The notes under the pieces were generated by a model that was not told the DNA's origin, did not search any database, and saw nothing but the letters and a program-made list of their open reading frames with translations. This document shows, piece by piece, positions 33,444 to 42,841 of a DNA stretch of 49,960 bases. The translations under genes were made by a program, and so were the position numbers. The stretch is taken from NCBI GenBank assembly GCA_028288595.1, contig JAQBNK010000094.1:1-49960 (forward strand), read 5' to 3'. The stretch comes from Chitinophagaceae bacterium. Lineage in GTDB: Bacteria > Bacteroidota > Bacteroidia > Chitinophagales > Chitinophagaceae. How positions within the stretch are numbered: position 1 is the stretch's first letter; every line of letters begins with the position of its first letter.

Positions 33444-33883
33444 TGACGGATACATTCTCGAAAGAAGAACGTAGCAGGATCATGGCGAAAGTTAAAGGTT
33501 CGGAAACAAAACCGGAAGTCGCTGTGAGGAAATACCTATTTAACCGCGGTTATCGTTACCGAAAAAATGTTAAGAAGCTTCCAGGTTCTCCGGACATTGT
33601 TTTAAAGAAATACAATACGATAATATTTATTCACGGGTGCTTTTGGCACGGACACAGCGGATGTAAGTCTTCGGATTTACCTAAATCGCAAATCGAGTTT
33701 TGGTACAAGAAAATTACAAATAACGCCGCTCGAGATTTGCGTAACATCAGCTTCCTTAAAGAGAAAGGATGGAAAGTGATCGTGATATGGGACTGTGAAA
33801 TTAAAAAGCTCTTGCAGTCGGGCATATTACTGAAGATGATAAACGATCTCGATTATCATGAGATTTCATCCGATGTAGTTTGA
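33443..33883 (+). CDS. vsr: Very short patch repair endonuclease
   Basis: A 146-residue Vsr nuclease, about the usual length. The N-terminal signature MAKVKGSETKPE is present; the catalytic Asp51 (PGSPDIVLKKY) and the His64 and His69 of FIHGCFWHGHSGC fall at the same numbers as in the E. coli enzyme, while position 63 is Ile rather than Thr. Cysteines for the structural zinc are visible at C66 and C73 with later partners. Vsr nicks at T:G mismatches made by deamination of 5-methylcytosine, so it should preserve the sites of the dcm gene at the operon start. One-base overlap with the upstream gene. Confidence 0.93.
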   Translation: MTDTFSKEERSRIMAKVKGSETKPEVAVRKYLFNRGYRYRKNVKKLPGSPDIVLKKYNTIIFIHGCFWHGHSGCKSSDLPKSQIEFWYKKITNNAARDLRNISFLKEKGWKVIVIWDCEIKKLLQSGILLKMINDLDYHEISSDVV

Positions 33884-34025
33884 ATTGCCTTCCCTTACAG
33901 GACTTCTGTTGTTAGCTATAACCGATCTAGTGACTGGGTCGCACCAATGTTAGAGCAAGGGCCGAAGGATCGCTTGACGTGAATGCCGCTGGTGCAGCTT
34001 GCGAAATGATATTTCAAATGGAATG

Positions 34026-34928
34026 TCACTTGTTAAACTTCTTTTCGAAACTCAACTTCACTTTTTGCAAACTTCCCTCAACTTCATCTTCGGCAGGGTA
34101 TATAATTTCTTTTGGCATCGGTAGAAAATATTTGTCCCAGAAGTTTCCGCTTGTGTTATCTATTAAAAATTTAGCAACCATTCGATTTGATAGATCGTCT
34201 GCATTTGTTTTTGTTGCTCTTATTGGATACTTCCCCACTAAGTAGCCCTCTTGGTATCTTGGGCGTAAGGCCTTAACTGGAACAACATTTTGCAGCTTGA
34301 TCAATACCATTCCTAAATCTGAATAGTATGAAATGCTCTGATTTGGATAGGGTAGCCCGAATACATAAACGTAACCTTTAGTAGACTTTTCGAGAGCAAA
34401 ACTTGCAGCCACTCTTAATGATTGTGTTATGTCAATTAAAGGGGTTGGTAAAATTTCATAGTGTTGGAAAAGCGAGTAATAGTATTCATTAAAATAGCTC
34501 CTTTTCCCACGAAACAAATCAATCATTTGTGCAAGCTCTTCATATCGTTTAGTTATTTGACTTTTCTTAATTGAATGTTTAGGATTTCCGTCATTATTTG
34601 TCTCAGGTCTGCAGATTGTTGGGTAGATAATAGTCTTGGGTATACGATCCTTATAAAAAACTGCTTGATTATTTTTATAATCTTTACTCTGCCCCCTATA
34701 GTACATTTCATAATTCTTGTTACTTAGTGTCACATTTGCAACTTCATTCATTAACTCTCTAAAGGTCGAAATCGGAAAGCCATCACTAGCTCTTATTCTG
34801 TTTACAGTGGCGTCGAGTCGTTCCCAAATAATCTCGTTTTCATAATCGTAAGCATAATTCCCTCTCTGTACAATTTTGGATACTTTCTTTTGAAACGGTG
34901 AATATAATTTCCCTTCTATTGGTTGCAT
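34026..34928 (-). CDS. FRG-domain protein
   Basis: A 300-residue protein with the FRG domain: the name-giving motif in EMYYRGQSKDY, IYPTICR about 40 residues later, then LFQHYEILPTPLIDITQSLRVAASFALE, the long conserved block where homologues read QHYGLPTRLLDWT. FRG proteins are often found in defence islands and sometimes fused to other effectors; the biochemical activity is not settled. It is transcribed towards the vsr gene, convergent with the methyltransferase operon, 142 nt apart. The N-terminal 60 residues before the domain contain no other motif. Confidence 0.8.
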   Translation of the reverse strand: MQPIEGKLYSPFQKKVSKIVQRGNYAYDYENEIIWERLDATVNRIRASDGFPISTFRELMNEVANVTLSNKNYEMYYRGQSKDYKNNQAVFYKDRIPKTIIYPTICRPETNNDGNPKHSIKKSQITKRYEELAQMIDLFRGKRSYFNEYYYSLFQHYEILPTPLIDITQSLRVAASFALEKSTKGYVYVFGLPYPNQSISYYSDLGMVLIKLQNVVPVKALRPRYQEGYLVGKYPIRATKTNADDLSNRMVAKFLIDNTSGNFWDKYFLPMPKEIIYPAEDEVEGSLQKVKLSFEKKFNK

Positions 34929-35271
34929 TTTTAAGCGGCTTCCTTAAATAATAAAGCCGTTAGTAAACCTACATGAAAAGAGGCGATTACACAATAGGAT
35001 AAACAAGATTGGGGGGATTTTCTCCGAACTAGGAGTTTTCATTAATGATATACTTAGCTATGCTGTACTCGAGTTATAATTTTAAAACCGGTGCGGAATT
35101 TAATCCCTTAAAAAGGTTAACCATTAATAAAGAAAATTAGAAATTTAAAAATTGAGAAATCTGTGCAATTATTATTGGGAGTCATTGCATTTCCAGCGAC
35201 ATTTTCAAGAAGGGTCGTATTGATTTTAATGATTCTGTAATTATAATTGATTTGGGCTTTGAAGACTTTTT
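34929..35271. other. AT-rich gene-free stretch
   Basis: No supported coding frame. It contains only small hairpins such as CTCC-N6-GGAG, and probably holds the FRG gene promoter. Confidence 0.4.
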
Positions 35272-35454
35272 TTAAGCCTCTATAGTTTGAATTTCACTTA
35301 ATAATTCTTGTTGAATATCCACGGATAAATCTATGTTTTCGATGAGCACCCTAAGCTGTGCTGAAATATGATCTAACTCTTCAAGATGTTTATGGGGGAT
35401 ATTGAAATTTACCGGTGAATTATGAGTGGCTTGTTGGAAAGTAGAATTGCTCAT
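35272..35454 (-). CDS. Small protein downstream of the Shedu gene
   Basis: A 60-residue protein. The first third is polar (STFQQATHNSPVNFNIPHKH), the rest a helix LEELDHISAQLRVLIENIDL followed by DIQQELLSEIQTIE, which suggests a dimerising helical hairpin. It follows the Shedu-like gene by 52 nt on the same strand, so it may be an accessory or immunity factor, but nothing shows this directly. No family is recognised. Confidence 0.5.
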   Translation of the reverse strand: MSNSTFQQATHNSPVNFNIPHKHLEELDHISAQLRVLIENIDLSVDIQQELLSEIQTIEA

Positions 35455-35506
35455 TGTGAAAGCGATTTTTCTTTTTTTGATTTAAGTCCATAACGATTTC
35501 TGCAGG

Positions 35507-36337
35507 TTAATAATTGCCCGATTTCAATACTAAATCAATGCCATCAATTAGGTTGTCAAAGTGTAGTATAAGGATATTATTTGCATTTTTATTTTTCCGG
35601 CGTAATTGATATGTCTTTGCGGTGAAGTTTTTTCTACGCCCTGCGACCACTACATAGTGTATTCTACTTTTATCTAATTCTGTAAACTCTTTCGGTAGTT
35701 GGCCTGACTCGCCTAAATACTTGCTAAACACTAACCGTAAAGAATGAAAGTTTGTATCTAGCCAGCTATCCCAATCGGTGACTTGATTAACCCCTTTTCT
35801 AATAACTGTTCCAAAGCTTCCATTGCTCATTGTGATTGCACCATTGGGGCTTTCAAGTTCAATAAAAACAAATTCATGACCACCAGAATTCTTGCCAACA
35901 AGTAAATAATCGGCTTTGAAGGTTGATGACAATTCAAACTCTCGAAAAGCAAAAGCATTATGGTGTCCAAAATTATAATAGGACTTTAAAATTGAACCAA
36001 TAATGAAATAAGCTTCTTTATTTTTTATAAAATTGAGAACATCCAGTTCTGAGGGATTCGCATCTAATAAACTTATAAATTCTTCTTTTATTTGACTGAT
36101 TCGATGACTATTATGAAACTCCCGTGTACTTAAAAAGTTGTTCGGAAATAAAGTCTTGTAATAATACACAGCATCGGGCAGTAAGTTGTGATAGTTAATT
36201 AGCTTTCCTGGTTCAATTATCCCGATAGAATTCTGAGAACTTTTGTAATACTCTTCAGCTATTGAATGCTGACTTTTTTCTTCGTCTGTTAATTTTCTAA
36301 AATCACGATTATATAACATGAAGCTATCTTTTCGCAA
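35507..36337 (-). CDS. Shedu-type anti-phage nuclease (DUF4263)
   Basis: A 276-residue protein (an ATG six codons further in is an alternative start). The C-terminal half carries the Shedu/DUF4263 nuclease core: FELSSTFKADYLLVGKNSGG with the Asp, HEFVFIELESPN with the Glu pair, then a VNQVTDWDSWLDTNF helix and VVVAGRR, and NILILHFDNLIDG at the end. Shedu proteins are single-gene anti-phage systems that cleave DNA. The N-terminal 130 residues vary in this family and are thought to hold the trigger; here no domain is recognised. It is the nearest accessory gene to tRNA-Glu. Confidence 0.85.
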   Translation of the reverse strand: MRKDSFMLYNRDFRKLTDEEKSQHSIAEEYYKSSQNSIGIIEPGKLINYHNLLPDAVYYYKTLFPNNFLSTREFHNSHRISQIKEEFISLLDANPSELDVLNFIKNKEAYFIIGSILKSYYNFGHHNAFAFREFELSSTFKADYLLVGKNSGGHEFVFIELESPNGAITMSNGSFGTVIRKGVNQVTDWDSWLDTNFHSLRLVFSKYLGESGQLPKEFTELDKSRIHYVVVAGRRKNFTAKTYQLRRKNKNANNILILHFDNLIDGIDLVLKSGNY

Positions 36338-36622
36338 ATCTAAAAAATTGGATATATTATTATTTAAAATCAGTGAAGATTATCGAATATCTGTTTAGAT
36401 CGCTTAAAGGAGGTGAGAAATAATGATATATTCTGTTAATTGAGCGATTTTTTATTTTGCGCTAAAAAAGGTCAAAAAGGCATCCCTTTAACCAAGTACT
36501 TTCCCAAACACAAATAGCGCAGGTACTTTACTTTCTTTGCATTATCGTTTCTAGGCAACAGTAGCTTATGTTTAGAAAAAAAATAACGGAAGCACAGGAT
36601 TTTATTCCAATACTTCCGCTAG

Positions 36623-36694
36623 TAGCCCGTACGGGAGTCGAACCCGTCTTTCCTCCGTGAAAGGGAGATGTCCTAGCCGATAGACGAACGGGCC
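36623..36694 (-). tRNA. tRNA-Glu (anticodon TTC)
   Basis: 72 nt on the minus strand. The acceptor stem GGCCCGT pairs with ACGGGCT, the anticodon loop CTTTCAC gives TTC, the T-loop GGTTCGACTCC is canonical, and the discriminator is A. CCA is not encoded. Its 3' end faces the accessory region, the usual side for integration of mobile DNA. Confidence 0.97.
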
Positions 36695-36882
36695 AGTTCG
36701 TCGCCAATTCACTGGCTGAATTGGGAGCGCAAAAATAGGCGGCTAATTGCTTTCTGCCAAAAAATTCACGAATTGAATTCGACCTCAGGCTCAAATCGCA
36801 ACGGCAATGCTGGCAAATTGTCCCATTATCAAATTAGACCCGTAATTTCGCCTCGCATTTTTAAAAATTTAAACGGTTTACA

Positions 36883-37896
36883 ATGAGTACAGTTAAAGTT
36901 GCCATCAACGGTTTTGGCAGGATCGGCAAACTGGCTTTTCGCCAGATCTATAATATGGAAGGAATTGAAGTTGTTGCAATTAATGATCTGACCAGCCCCA
37001 AAGTGCTGGCGCATCTTTTAAAATACGATTCAGCCCAGGGCGGGTTCGGCCAGCAGGTGTCTGCAGGCGAAAATTCAATCACGGTCAACGGTCACGAAAT
37101 AAGGATATATGCGCAGAAAAATCCGGCAGATATTCCCTGGGGCGATCACGGTGTGGATGTGGTGTTGGAATGCACCGGTTTTTTCACCGACAAAGAAAAA
37201 GCGGAAGCGCATTTAAAAGCCGGCGCTAAAAGAGTGGTGATTTCAGCTCCCGCCACCGGCGATTTAAAAACGATTGTTTTTAATGTCAATCATAACATCC
37301 TCGACGGCAGTGAAACAGTGATCAGTTGTGCTTCCTGTACCACCAATTGTTTGGCGCCAATGGCAAAAGTGCTGGATGAAAAATATGGTATCAAAGCAGG
37401 TTTAATGACAACCGTTCACGCATACACCAACGACCAGAACACGCTCGATGCGCCGCATGCAAAAGGAGACCTCCGCCGTGCAAGAGCTGCTGCTGAAAAT
37501 ATTGTTCCTAATACTACCGGCGCTGCAAAAGCGATCGGCCTGGTGCTTCCGAACCTGAAAGGAAAACTGGATGGTACCGCGCAGCGTGTTCCGACGGTTA
37601 CCGGTTCATTGACAGAATTAAATACAGTACTGGCAAAAACAGTTACCGCAGAAGAAGTGAATGCTGCTATGAAAGCCGCTGCCAATGAAAGCTTCGGGTA
37701 TAACGAAGATGAAATTGTAAGCAGTGATATTATCGGCACAAGTTTCGGATCATTATTCGATTCAACACAGACAAAAGTGATCACCGTTGGCGATACACAG
37801 ATTGTTAGAACCGTTAGCTGGTACGATAACGAAATGAGTTATGTGAGCCAGCTGGTAAGAACAGTGAAATATTTCGCCGGATTGATTGGTAAATAA
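36883..37896 (+). CDS. gap: Glyceraldehyde-3-phosphate dehydrogenase, type I
   Basis: A 337-residue GAPDH, which oxidises glyceraldehyde-3-phosphate to 1,3-bisphosphoglycerate in glycolysis. [13 protein letters not shown] at 8-20 is the NAD-binding motif, SCASCTTNC holds the catalytic Cys152 at its standard number, and [14 protein letters not shown] supplies the catalytic His region. NDLTSP at 34-39 suggests NAD rather than NADP preference. The gene is followed by a strong intrinsic terminator, then by a lone DUF433 gene, and pgk comes 442 nt downstream, so gap and pgk are close but probably transcribed separately. Confidence 0.97.
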   Translation: MSTVKVAINGFGRIGKLAFRQIYNMEGIEVVAINDLTSPKVLAHLLKYDSAQGGFGQQVSAGENSITVNGHEIRIYAQKNPADIPWGDHGVDVVLECTGFFTDKEKAEAHLKAGAKRVVISAPATGDLKTIVFNVNHNILDGSETVISCASCTTNCLAPMAKVLDEKYGIKAGLMTTVHAYTNDQNTLDAPHAKGDLRRARAAAENIVPNTTGAAKAIGLVLPNLKGKLDGTAQRVPTVTGSLTELNTVLAKTVTAEEVNAAMKAAANESFGYNEDEIVSSDIIGTSFGSLFDSTQTKVITVGDTQIVRTVSWYDNEMSYVSQLVRTVKYFAGLIGK

Positions 37897-37955
37897 TACT
37901 TCTGAAACAACTTGTCATTGCACAAAATCGAAGTGCGCAAATAAGATTAATTATC

Positions 37956-37999
37956 AACCACAAACCTTGGCATATTGCTGCAGGGTTTGTGGTTTTTTA
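37956..37999 (+). terminator. Intrinsic terminator of gap
   Basis: AACCACAAACC at 37956-37966 pairs with GGTTTGTGGTT at 37984-37994, followed by a T-run on the plus strand. It lies 60 nt after the gap stop codon. Confidence 0.8.
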
Positions 38000-38044
38000 T
38001 GAGTTGCATCAGGTAGAGAAGAATCATTTTTACTAAATTTGAAT

Positions 38045-38263
38045 ATGCAAAACGAGCTATTAAACAGGATAATCAGTAACCCAGAAGTTTTCGGGGGCAA
38101 GCCTACTGTACGTGGCCTTAGATTCGGCGTAGGCGACATGCTGGAATTATTGGCGAATGGTATGACTAATGAAAAAATCCTCGAAGATTTTCCCTACCTG
38201 GAACCGGATGATATAAAAGCTTGTCTTTTATATGCAGCTTCTGAGCTTAATCACCCAAATTAA
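38045..38263 (+). CDS. DUF433 antitoxin-like protein, orphan
   Basis: A 72-residue protein started at the ATG at 38045. It has the DUF433 pattern: RIISNPEVFGGKPTVRGLR, VGDMLELLANGMTNEKIL, then FPYLEPDDIKACLLYA. DUF433 proteins are helix-turn-helix antitoxins normally followed by a DUF5615 PIN-like toxin. Here the next gene is pgk, starting 75 nt after the stop; only a few codons resembling a toxin start remain in that gap, so the toxin seems lost. It is placed between two glycolytic genes, with the gap terminator directly in front. Confidence 0.85.
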   Translation: MQNELLNRIISNPEVFGGKPTVRGLRFGVGDMLELLANGMTNEKILEDFPYLEPDDIKACLLYAASELNHPN

Positions 38264-38337
38264 CCGCTGATGAATTCAAGTTCGGCTCGATGATAATCTT
38301 ACTTCTTCCACAATTTTGTTGAAATAACCTGACACGC

Positions 38338-39537
38338 ATGAGTAAATTTTCCTCGCACAATTTCTCGAACGAGAAAGCTTTGATCCGGGTGGATTTTAAT
38401 GTCCCGCTGGATAAGCAAACGCAAGCCATAACGGATGATACAAGAATGACTGCCGTTATTCCAACCATCAATAAAATATTAAATGATGGCGGAAGTGTGA
38501 TACTCATGAGCCACCTCGGTCGTCCCAAAGATGGCGCGGAAGAAAAATATTCACTCAAACATATTGTGCAGCACTTAAGCCAATTGCTCGATGGCAAAAC
38601 AATAAAGTTTGCTGACGATTGCATCGGTGAGCAGGCAAAAACTTTAGCCTCATCCTTACAACCCGGTGAAGTTTTACTGCTGGAAAATCTTCGCTTTCAT
38701 AAAGAAGAAGAAAAAGGCGATGCACAATTTGCGCAGCAATTGTGCAAACTAGGCGATGTCTATGTAAATGATGCATTTGGTACTGCTCACCGCGCACATG
38801 CATCCACCGCTATTATCGCTAAATATTTCTCACCCGAAAACAAAATGTTCGGTTTATTGATGAATGCGGAAGTGGAGAGCGCTGAAAAAGTTTTACATAA
38901 AGCCGATAAGCCATTCACTGCAATTATTGGCGGCGCTAAAGTTTCAGATAAAATATTGATCATCGAAAATTTACTGGAAAGAGCGACAGATATCATTATT
39001 GGTGGCGGCATGGCGTATACTTTTATGAAAGCCCAGGGCGGAACAATCGGAACTTCACTTTGTGAGGATGAAAGAATAACCACTGCGCAGGAATTGCTGA
39101 AAAAAGCAGAAGCGAAAGGTGTTTGCATTCACCTTCCTTCCGATTCTGTGATAGCAGAAAAGTTCGATATGAACTCGGATATTTCAACATCGCCAAGTAA
39201 TAATATTCCCGATAGCTGGATGGGATTGGATATTGGTCCCATGGCCTGCGATCATTTTTCGCATGTAATAAAAAATTCTAAAACCATTTTGTGGAACGGT
39301 CCCATGGGTGTTTTTGAAATGGAAAAGTTTCAGCATGGTACCAAAACAATTGCCAAAGCAGTGGCAGAAGCCACGCAAAATGGCGCTTTCTCTTTAGTGG
39401 GTGGTGGTGACAGTGTTGCAGCGGTTAATCAATTCGGTTATGCAGATAAGGTAAGTTATGTTTCAACTGGGGGTGGTGCGCTACTGGAATATTTTGAAGG
39501 AAAGAGCCTGCCCGGGATTTCCGCGATAAGCGAATAA
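38338..39537 (+). CDS. pgk: Phosphoglycerate kinase
   Basis: A 399-residue PGK, which makes ATP from 1,3-bisphosphoglycerate. Visible motifs: [12 protein letters not shown] near residue 15 (reads [13 protein letters not shown] here), MSHLGRPK near 61, [13 protein letters not shown] near 115, [13 protein letters not shown] near 144, and in the C-terminal ATP domain [21 protein letters not shown], and [11 protein letters not shown] followed by [11 protein letters not shown]. Full length and intact. It lies 74 nt after the DUF433 gene. Confidence 0.97.
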   Translation: MSKFSSHNFSNEKALIRVDFNVPLDKQTQAITDDTRMTAVIPTINKILNDGGSVILMSHLGRPKDGAEEKYSLKHIVQHLSQLLDGKTIKFADDCIGEQAKTLASSLQPGEVLLLENLRFHKEEEKGDAQFAQQLCKLGDVYVNDAFGTAHRAHASTAIIAKYFSPENKMFGLLMNAEVESAEKVLHKADKPFTAIIGGAKVSDKILIIENLLERATDIIIGGGMAYTFMKAQGGTIGTSLCEDERITTAQELLKKAEAKGVCIHLPSDSVIAEKFDMNSDISTSPSNNIPDSWMGLDIGPMACDHFSHVIKNSKTILWNGPMGVFEMEKFQHGTKTIAKAVAEATQNGAFSLVGGGDSVAAVNQFGYADKVSYVSTGGGALLEYFEGKSLPGISAISE

Positions 39538-39636
39538 AAAAATTTCACCCAAGAGGCGAAAAAGAAATCTTTCATTCCACTGTAACATTTTTTTTTCGGG
39601 GTCGTCATACATGCCTAAACCCAAACCTGGCGCTGT

Positions 39637-42015
39637 ATGAAATCAATATTTCTACTCTCAACTCTTTTATTACCGGTCCTGGTATTTTCCCAGTACCGCA
39701 TTTCAGGAAAGATTTCTGAAAATGGAAAAAAGCCTGCGAGACAAGCATCTGTTTCTTTAGTGCGACCGGATACAACCTTGGTGAAAGCTGGCTTGACTGC
39801 CGAAGACGGCAGCTTTAAACTGGAAGGAATAAAGCCGGGTAACTATGCAGTGATGGCAACTATGGTGGGTTATAGTCCTGCGATAATTCGGGTTTCGATA
39901 AAAGATAAAAATATGGAGCTGCCCGAAATAAAGCTCCAGGAAAATACGAAGACCTTACAAAACGTAACGGTTACGGCGCTAAAACCTTTTCTTGAACAAC
40001 GGGCAGATAAGTTAATCGTAAACGTGGAGAACAGCCCTGTTGCAGCGGGCGGAACGGCACTGGAAATTTTACAAAAAGTTCCCGGTGTAATGCTGGTGGG
40101 TGAAAAGATATCTATAGTAGGGAAGCCGAATGTGATGATCATGATAGATGGCCGTCCATCGCAGTATACAGATATAACACAGCTGTTAAGAGACATGCCT
40201 TCATCTAATATTGAAAAGTTTGAAGTGATCGCTAACCCCTCTGCTAAATATGATGCGAGTGGCGGCGCTATTATTAACGTGGTGCTGAAGAAAAATGCAA
40301 ACCTGGGTACGAATGGAAGTGTGTCATTAACGATAGGATCAGGATTGATAAAAAAACAAGGCCCGGTAGACCGTAATTTTTCACGGGTGGCGCCATCCGT
40401 TAGTTTGAACCATAGAAAAGGGCAATGGAATATTTATGGCGGCTATAGCTTTTTGCATCGCAATACTTTCCAATATAATGAATTCGACAGGCAGATAGCG
40501 CCTTACCAGTTCTCGCAAAAAACATATATGCCCAGTGATGTGAACAGTCATAATTACAGGGCAGGCGTGGATTTTTTCGCTGACAAGAAAAATACTTTCG
40601 GTGTATTTGCTCGTGGGTTTTACAGGGAAGGATCAAACAACAGCCGCAATCATACAGACCAGGTCAGATTATCAGATGGTGTAACGATCAGTTCTTTTGA
40701 AACGCTCAACTATTCAAATTTCAAGAGAACCAATATCGCTGCGGACTTTAACTGGAAACATAGTTTCGATACATCGGGACGGGAATTAAATTTTGATGTG
40801 GATGTATCAAAATTCAATCTTGATAATTTCGGAACCATTACCAATATACTTTCAACCAAAACTTATAAGAACACACAGGATGTTACCAACCCGGTAAAAC
40901 TGCTGGTGGCAAAACTGGATTACACACATCCCTTTAGTAAAACGACAAAAGCAGAACTGGGTGTTAAGACCAGCATGGCAACGATTGATAATGCATTAAT
41001 TTTTAAACAGGAAGGCATTTTACTTCCGTCAAAAAGCAGTGATTTTAAATACCAGGAAAACATTAATGCAGGCTATGTAACTTTTTCTCACAAAACCGGT
41101 AAATGGGATTTTATGGCGGGTGTAAGAGCGGAACAGACCATTGCATCGGGCAGGTCTGCCGGTGTAAAAACGCTTGACCGTAATTACCTCCAATGGTTTC
41201 CCTCGGCTTTTGTTTCCAGGGCCATCACTGATAAAATTTCAACGATTGCGCAGTACAGCAGGAGAGTGAACAGGCCCAGTTTTCAGCAACAAAATCCTTT
41301 TGTGTTTTACATGGATTCTATTACTTACACAGCCGGAAATCCTTTGCTTCGCCCCGAAATATCAGATGGTTTCCAACTGAATTTCACTTACCAGAATCAG
41401 CCGTTTTTTGGGGTAAGCTATAACACAACGAAAGATGTGATCTTTCAGAATGCACCAAAGCAGGTAGGTAATTTGACTTATGCCATTCCAGAGAACCTCG
41501 CAAAGTTTGAAAACATTACGGTCATGGTGAACCTTCCTTTAAAATTCGGAAAGAAGATAGATGGGTTTGCGAGCAATCAATTGGTGAACAATCATTATAA
41601 AGCAAAATACCTGGATCTTGTTTATGACCAGCATAAATGGAACTATACTTTGTTTGCGCAAATGAGTTATAAGCCGGTACCGTCATGGAGCTTTGAAGCG
41701 TCTGCTTTTTACATCACTAAATTCCTCAATGAATTTGTAACGCTGGAACCGATCAGTAATATCAGTTTTGGTGTACAGCATTTTATGTGGGAAAGAAAAG
41801 GACGCATCAGTTTGAACATCAGTGATGCTTTTTATGGTAATACGGAAACAGGAAGGATTGATTATTCCAATATTCATGTACAGTTTCGCCAGCGCAGTGA
41901 AAGCCGGAACGCAAGACTTTCTTTTGTTTATAGTTTTGGTAACCAGAAATTAAAAGCGGTACGCAACAGGTCAACCGGTTCTGATACGGAGAATAACAGG
42001 GTGAAATCGAATTAG
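39637..42015 (+). CDS. TonB-receptor-like outer-membrane beta-barrel protein
   Basis: A 792-residue outer-membrane protein. A signal peptide (IFLLSTLLLPVLVFSQ) is followed by a carboxypeptidase-regulatory-like domain (YRISGKISENGKKPARQASV to VGYSPAIIRV, about 20-100), a plug-like domain (NVTVTALKPFLEQRADK, about 110-220), and a long beta-barrel (OMP_b-brl_3 type) that carries frequent aromatic strand ends. It does not end in the usual terminal Phe; its tail is charged. Members transport or bind unknown ligands. It stands alone, with a terminator at 42101, and is not next to a SusD gene. Confidence 0.88.
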   Translation: MKSIFLLSTLLLPVLVFSQYRISGKISENGKKPARQASVSLVRPDTTLVKAGLTAEDGSFKLEGIKPGNYAVMATMVGYSPAIIRVSIKDKNMELPEIKLQENTKTLQNVTVTALKPFLEQRADKLIVNVENSPVAAGGTALEILQKVPGVMLVGEKISIVGKPNVMIMIDGRPSQYTDITQLLRDMPSSNIEKFEVIANPSAKYDASGGAIINVVLKKNANLGTNGSVSLTIGSGLIKKQGPVDRNFSRVAPSVSLNHRKGQWNIYGGYSFLHRNTFQYNEFDRQIAPYQFSQKTYMPSDVNSHNYRAGVDFFADKKNTFGVFARGFYREGSNNSRNHTDQVRLSDGVTISSFETLNYSNFKRTNIAADFNWKHSFDTSGRELNFDVDVSKFNLDNFGTITNILSTKTYKNTQDVTNPVKLLVAKLDYTHPFSKTTKAELGVKTSMATIDNALIFKQEGILLPSKSSDFKYQENINAGYVTFSHKTGKWDFMAGVRAEQTIASGRSAGVKTLDRNYLQWFPSAFVSRAITDKISTIAQYSRRVNRPSFQQQNPFVFYMDSITYTAGNPLLRPEISDGFQLNFTYQNQPFFGVSYNTTKDVIFQNAPKQVGNLTYAIPENLAKFENITVMVNLPLKFGKKIDGFASNQLVNNHYKAKYLDLVYDQHKWNYTLFAQMSYKPVPSWSFEASAFYITKFLNEFVTLEPISNISFGVQHFMWERKGRISLNISDAFYGNTETGRIDYSNIHVQFRQRSESRNARLSFVYSFGNQKLKAVRNRSTGSDTENNRVKSN

Positions 42016-42100
42016 CAATAAGAAGTAAAACCGGGTGACACAACGGCAGCTACATATCAGCAATGCAGCCGGTCATATACCATTCATGGCGTTTATAATA

Positions 42101-42130
42101 TAAACCCCTGCAATATCAGGGGTTTTTTTA
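42101..42130 (+). terminator. Intrinsic terminator
   Basis: AACCCCTG at 42103-42110 pairs with CAGGGGTT at 42117-42124 across CAATAT, followed by a T-run. It ends the transcript of the outer-membrane barrel gene and separates it from lemA. Confidence 0.85.
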
Positions 42131-42250
42131 TTTTCGGTATCAATTATGATTAGTCTTAGACTTCATACATTTAAACAACAAAACTAAAAATATTACGAGT
42201 TATGAAACCACAAGGTTCCATAACACCATTTAAAAAACAAAAGAAAAGTT

Positions 42251-42841
42251 ATGAAGACAGGTACACTTGCATTAATAGTTATCGTCGCATTAGTGCTGAT
42301 CCTCGGCGGATGCGGATGTGGCGGATATAATTCAATGGTGAAACTGGATGAGGACACAAAAACCAAATGGGGTAATGTGGAAAGCCAGTACCAGCGCCGT
42401 GCGGACCTGATCCCTAACCTGGTGAACACAGTGAAAGGCGAAGCGAATTTTGAACAGACTACTTTAACGAATGTTATTGAGGCAAGGGCAAAAGCTACTT
42501 CGATGCGTGTTGATCCAAAGGACCTGACCCCGGAAAAAGTACAGCAGTACCAGCAGGCGCAGGGACAATTATCGCAGGCCCTCGGAAGATTGCTGGTGGT
42601 AACAGAGAACTATCCTAACCTGCGTGCCAACGATGCTTTCCGCGGATTACAGGCGCAACTGGAAGGAACGGAGAACAGGATCAATGTTGCACGGAACGAT
42701 TATAATGGCTCGGTTCAGCAATACAACAGTACGATCAGGACTTTCCCGAATGCAATGTTTGCGGGAATGATGGGCTTTCATGTGAAAGGATATTTTGCAG
42801 CAGAAGCCGGTTCTGAAAAAGCACCTAAAGTTCAGTTTTAA
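42251..42841 (+). CDS. lemA: LemA family protein
   Basis: A 196-residue LemA protein. The N-terminus is a hydrophobic segment (ALIVIVALVLILGG, with Cys residues after it), followed by the family's signature YNSMVKLDEDTKTKWGNVES and RADLIPNLVNTVKG. The central region is a helical bundle, closing with FHVKGYFAAE. LemA proteins are membrane anchored with the helical part outside; their role is not defined. Its stop codon shares a base with the start of the next gene (TAATG), and it forms the standard LemA-TPM-TPM cluster of Bacteroidota. Confidence 0.92.
   Translation: MKTGTLALIVIVALVLILGGCGCGGYNSMVKLDEDTKTKWGNVESQYQRRADLIPNLVNTVKGEANFEQTTLTNVIEARAKATSMRVDPKDLTPEKVQQYQQAQGQLSQALGRLLVVTENYPNLRANDAFRGLQAQLEGTENRINVARNDYNGSVQQYNSTIRTFPNAMFAGMMGFHVKGYFAAEAGSEKAPKVQF

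Noticed and set aside
38264-38337. Possible DUF5615 toxin start (MIILLLPQFC) after the DUF433 gene.
   Set aside because: Ten residues of weak likeness ending in a stop; not enough to call a pseudogene.
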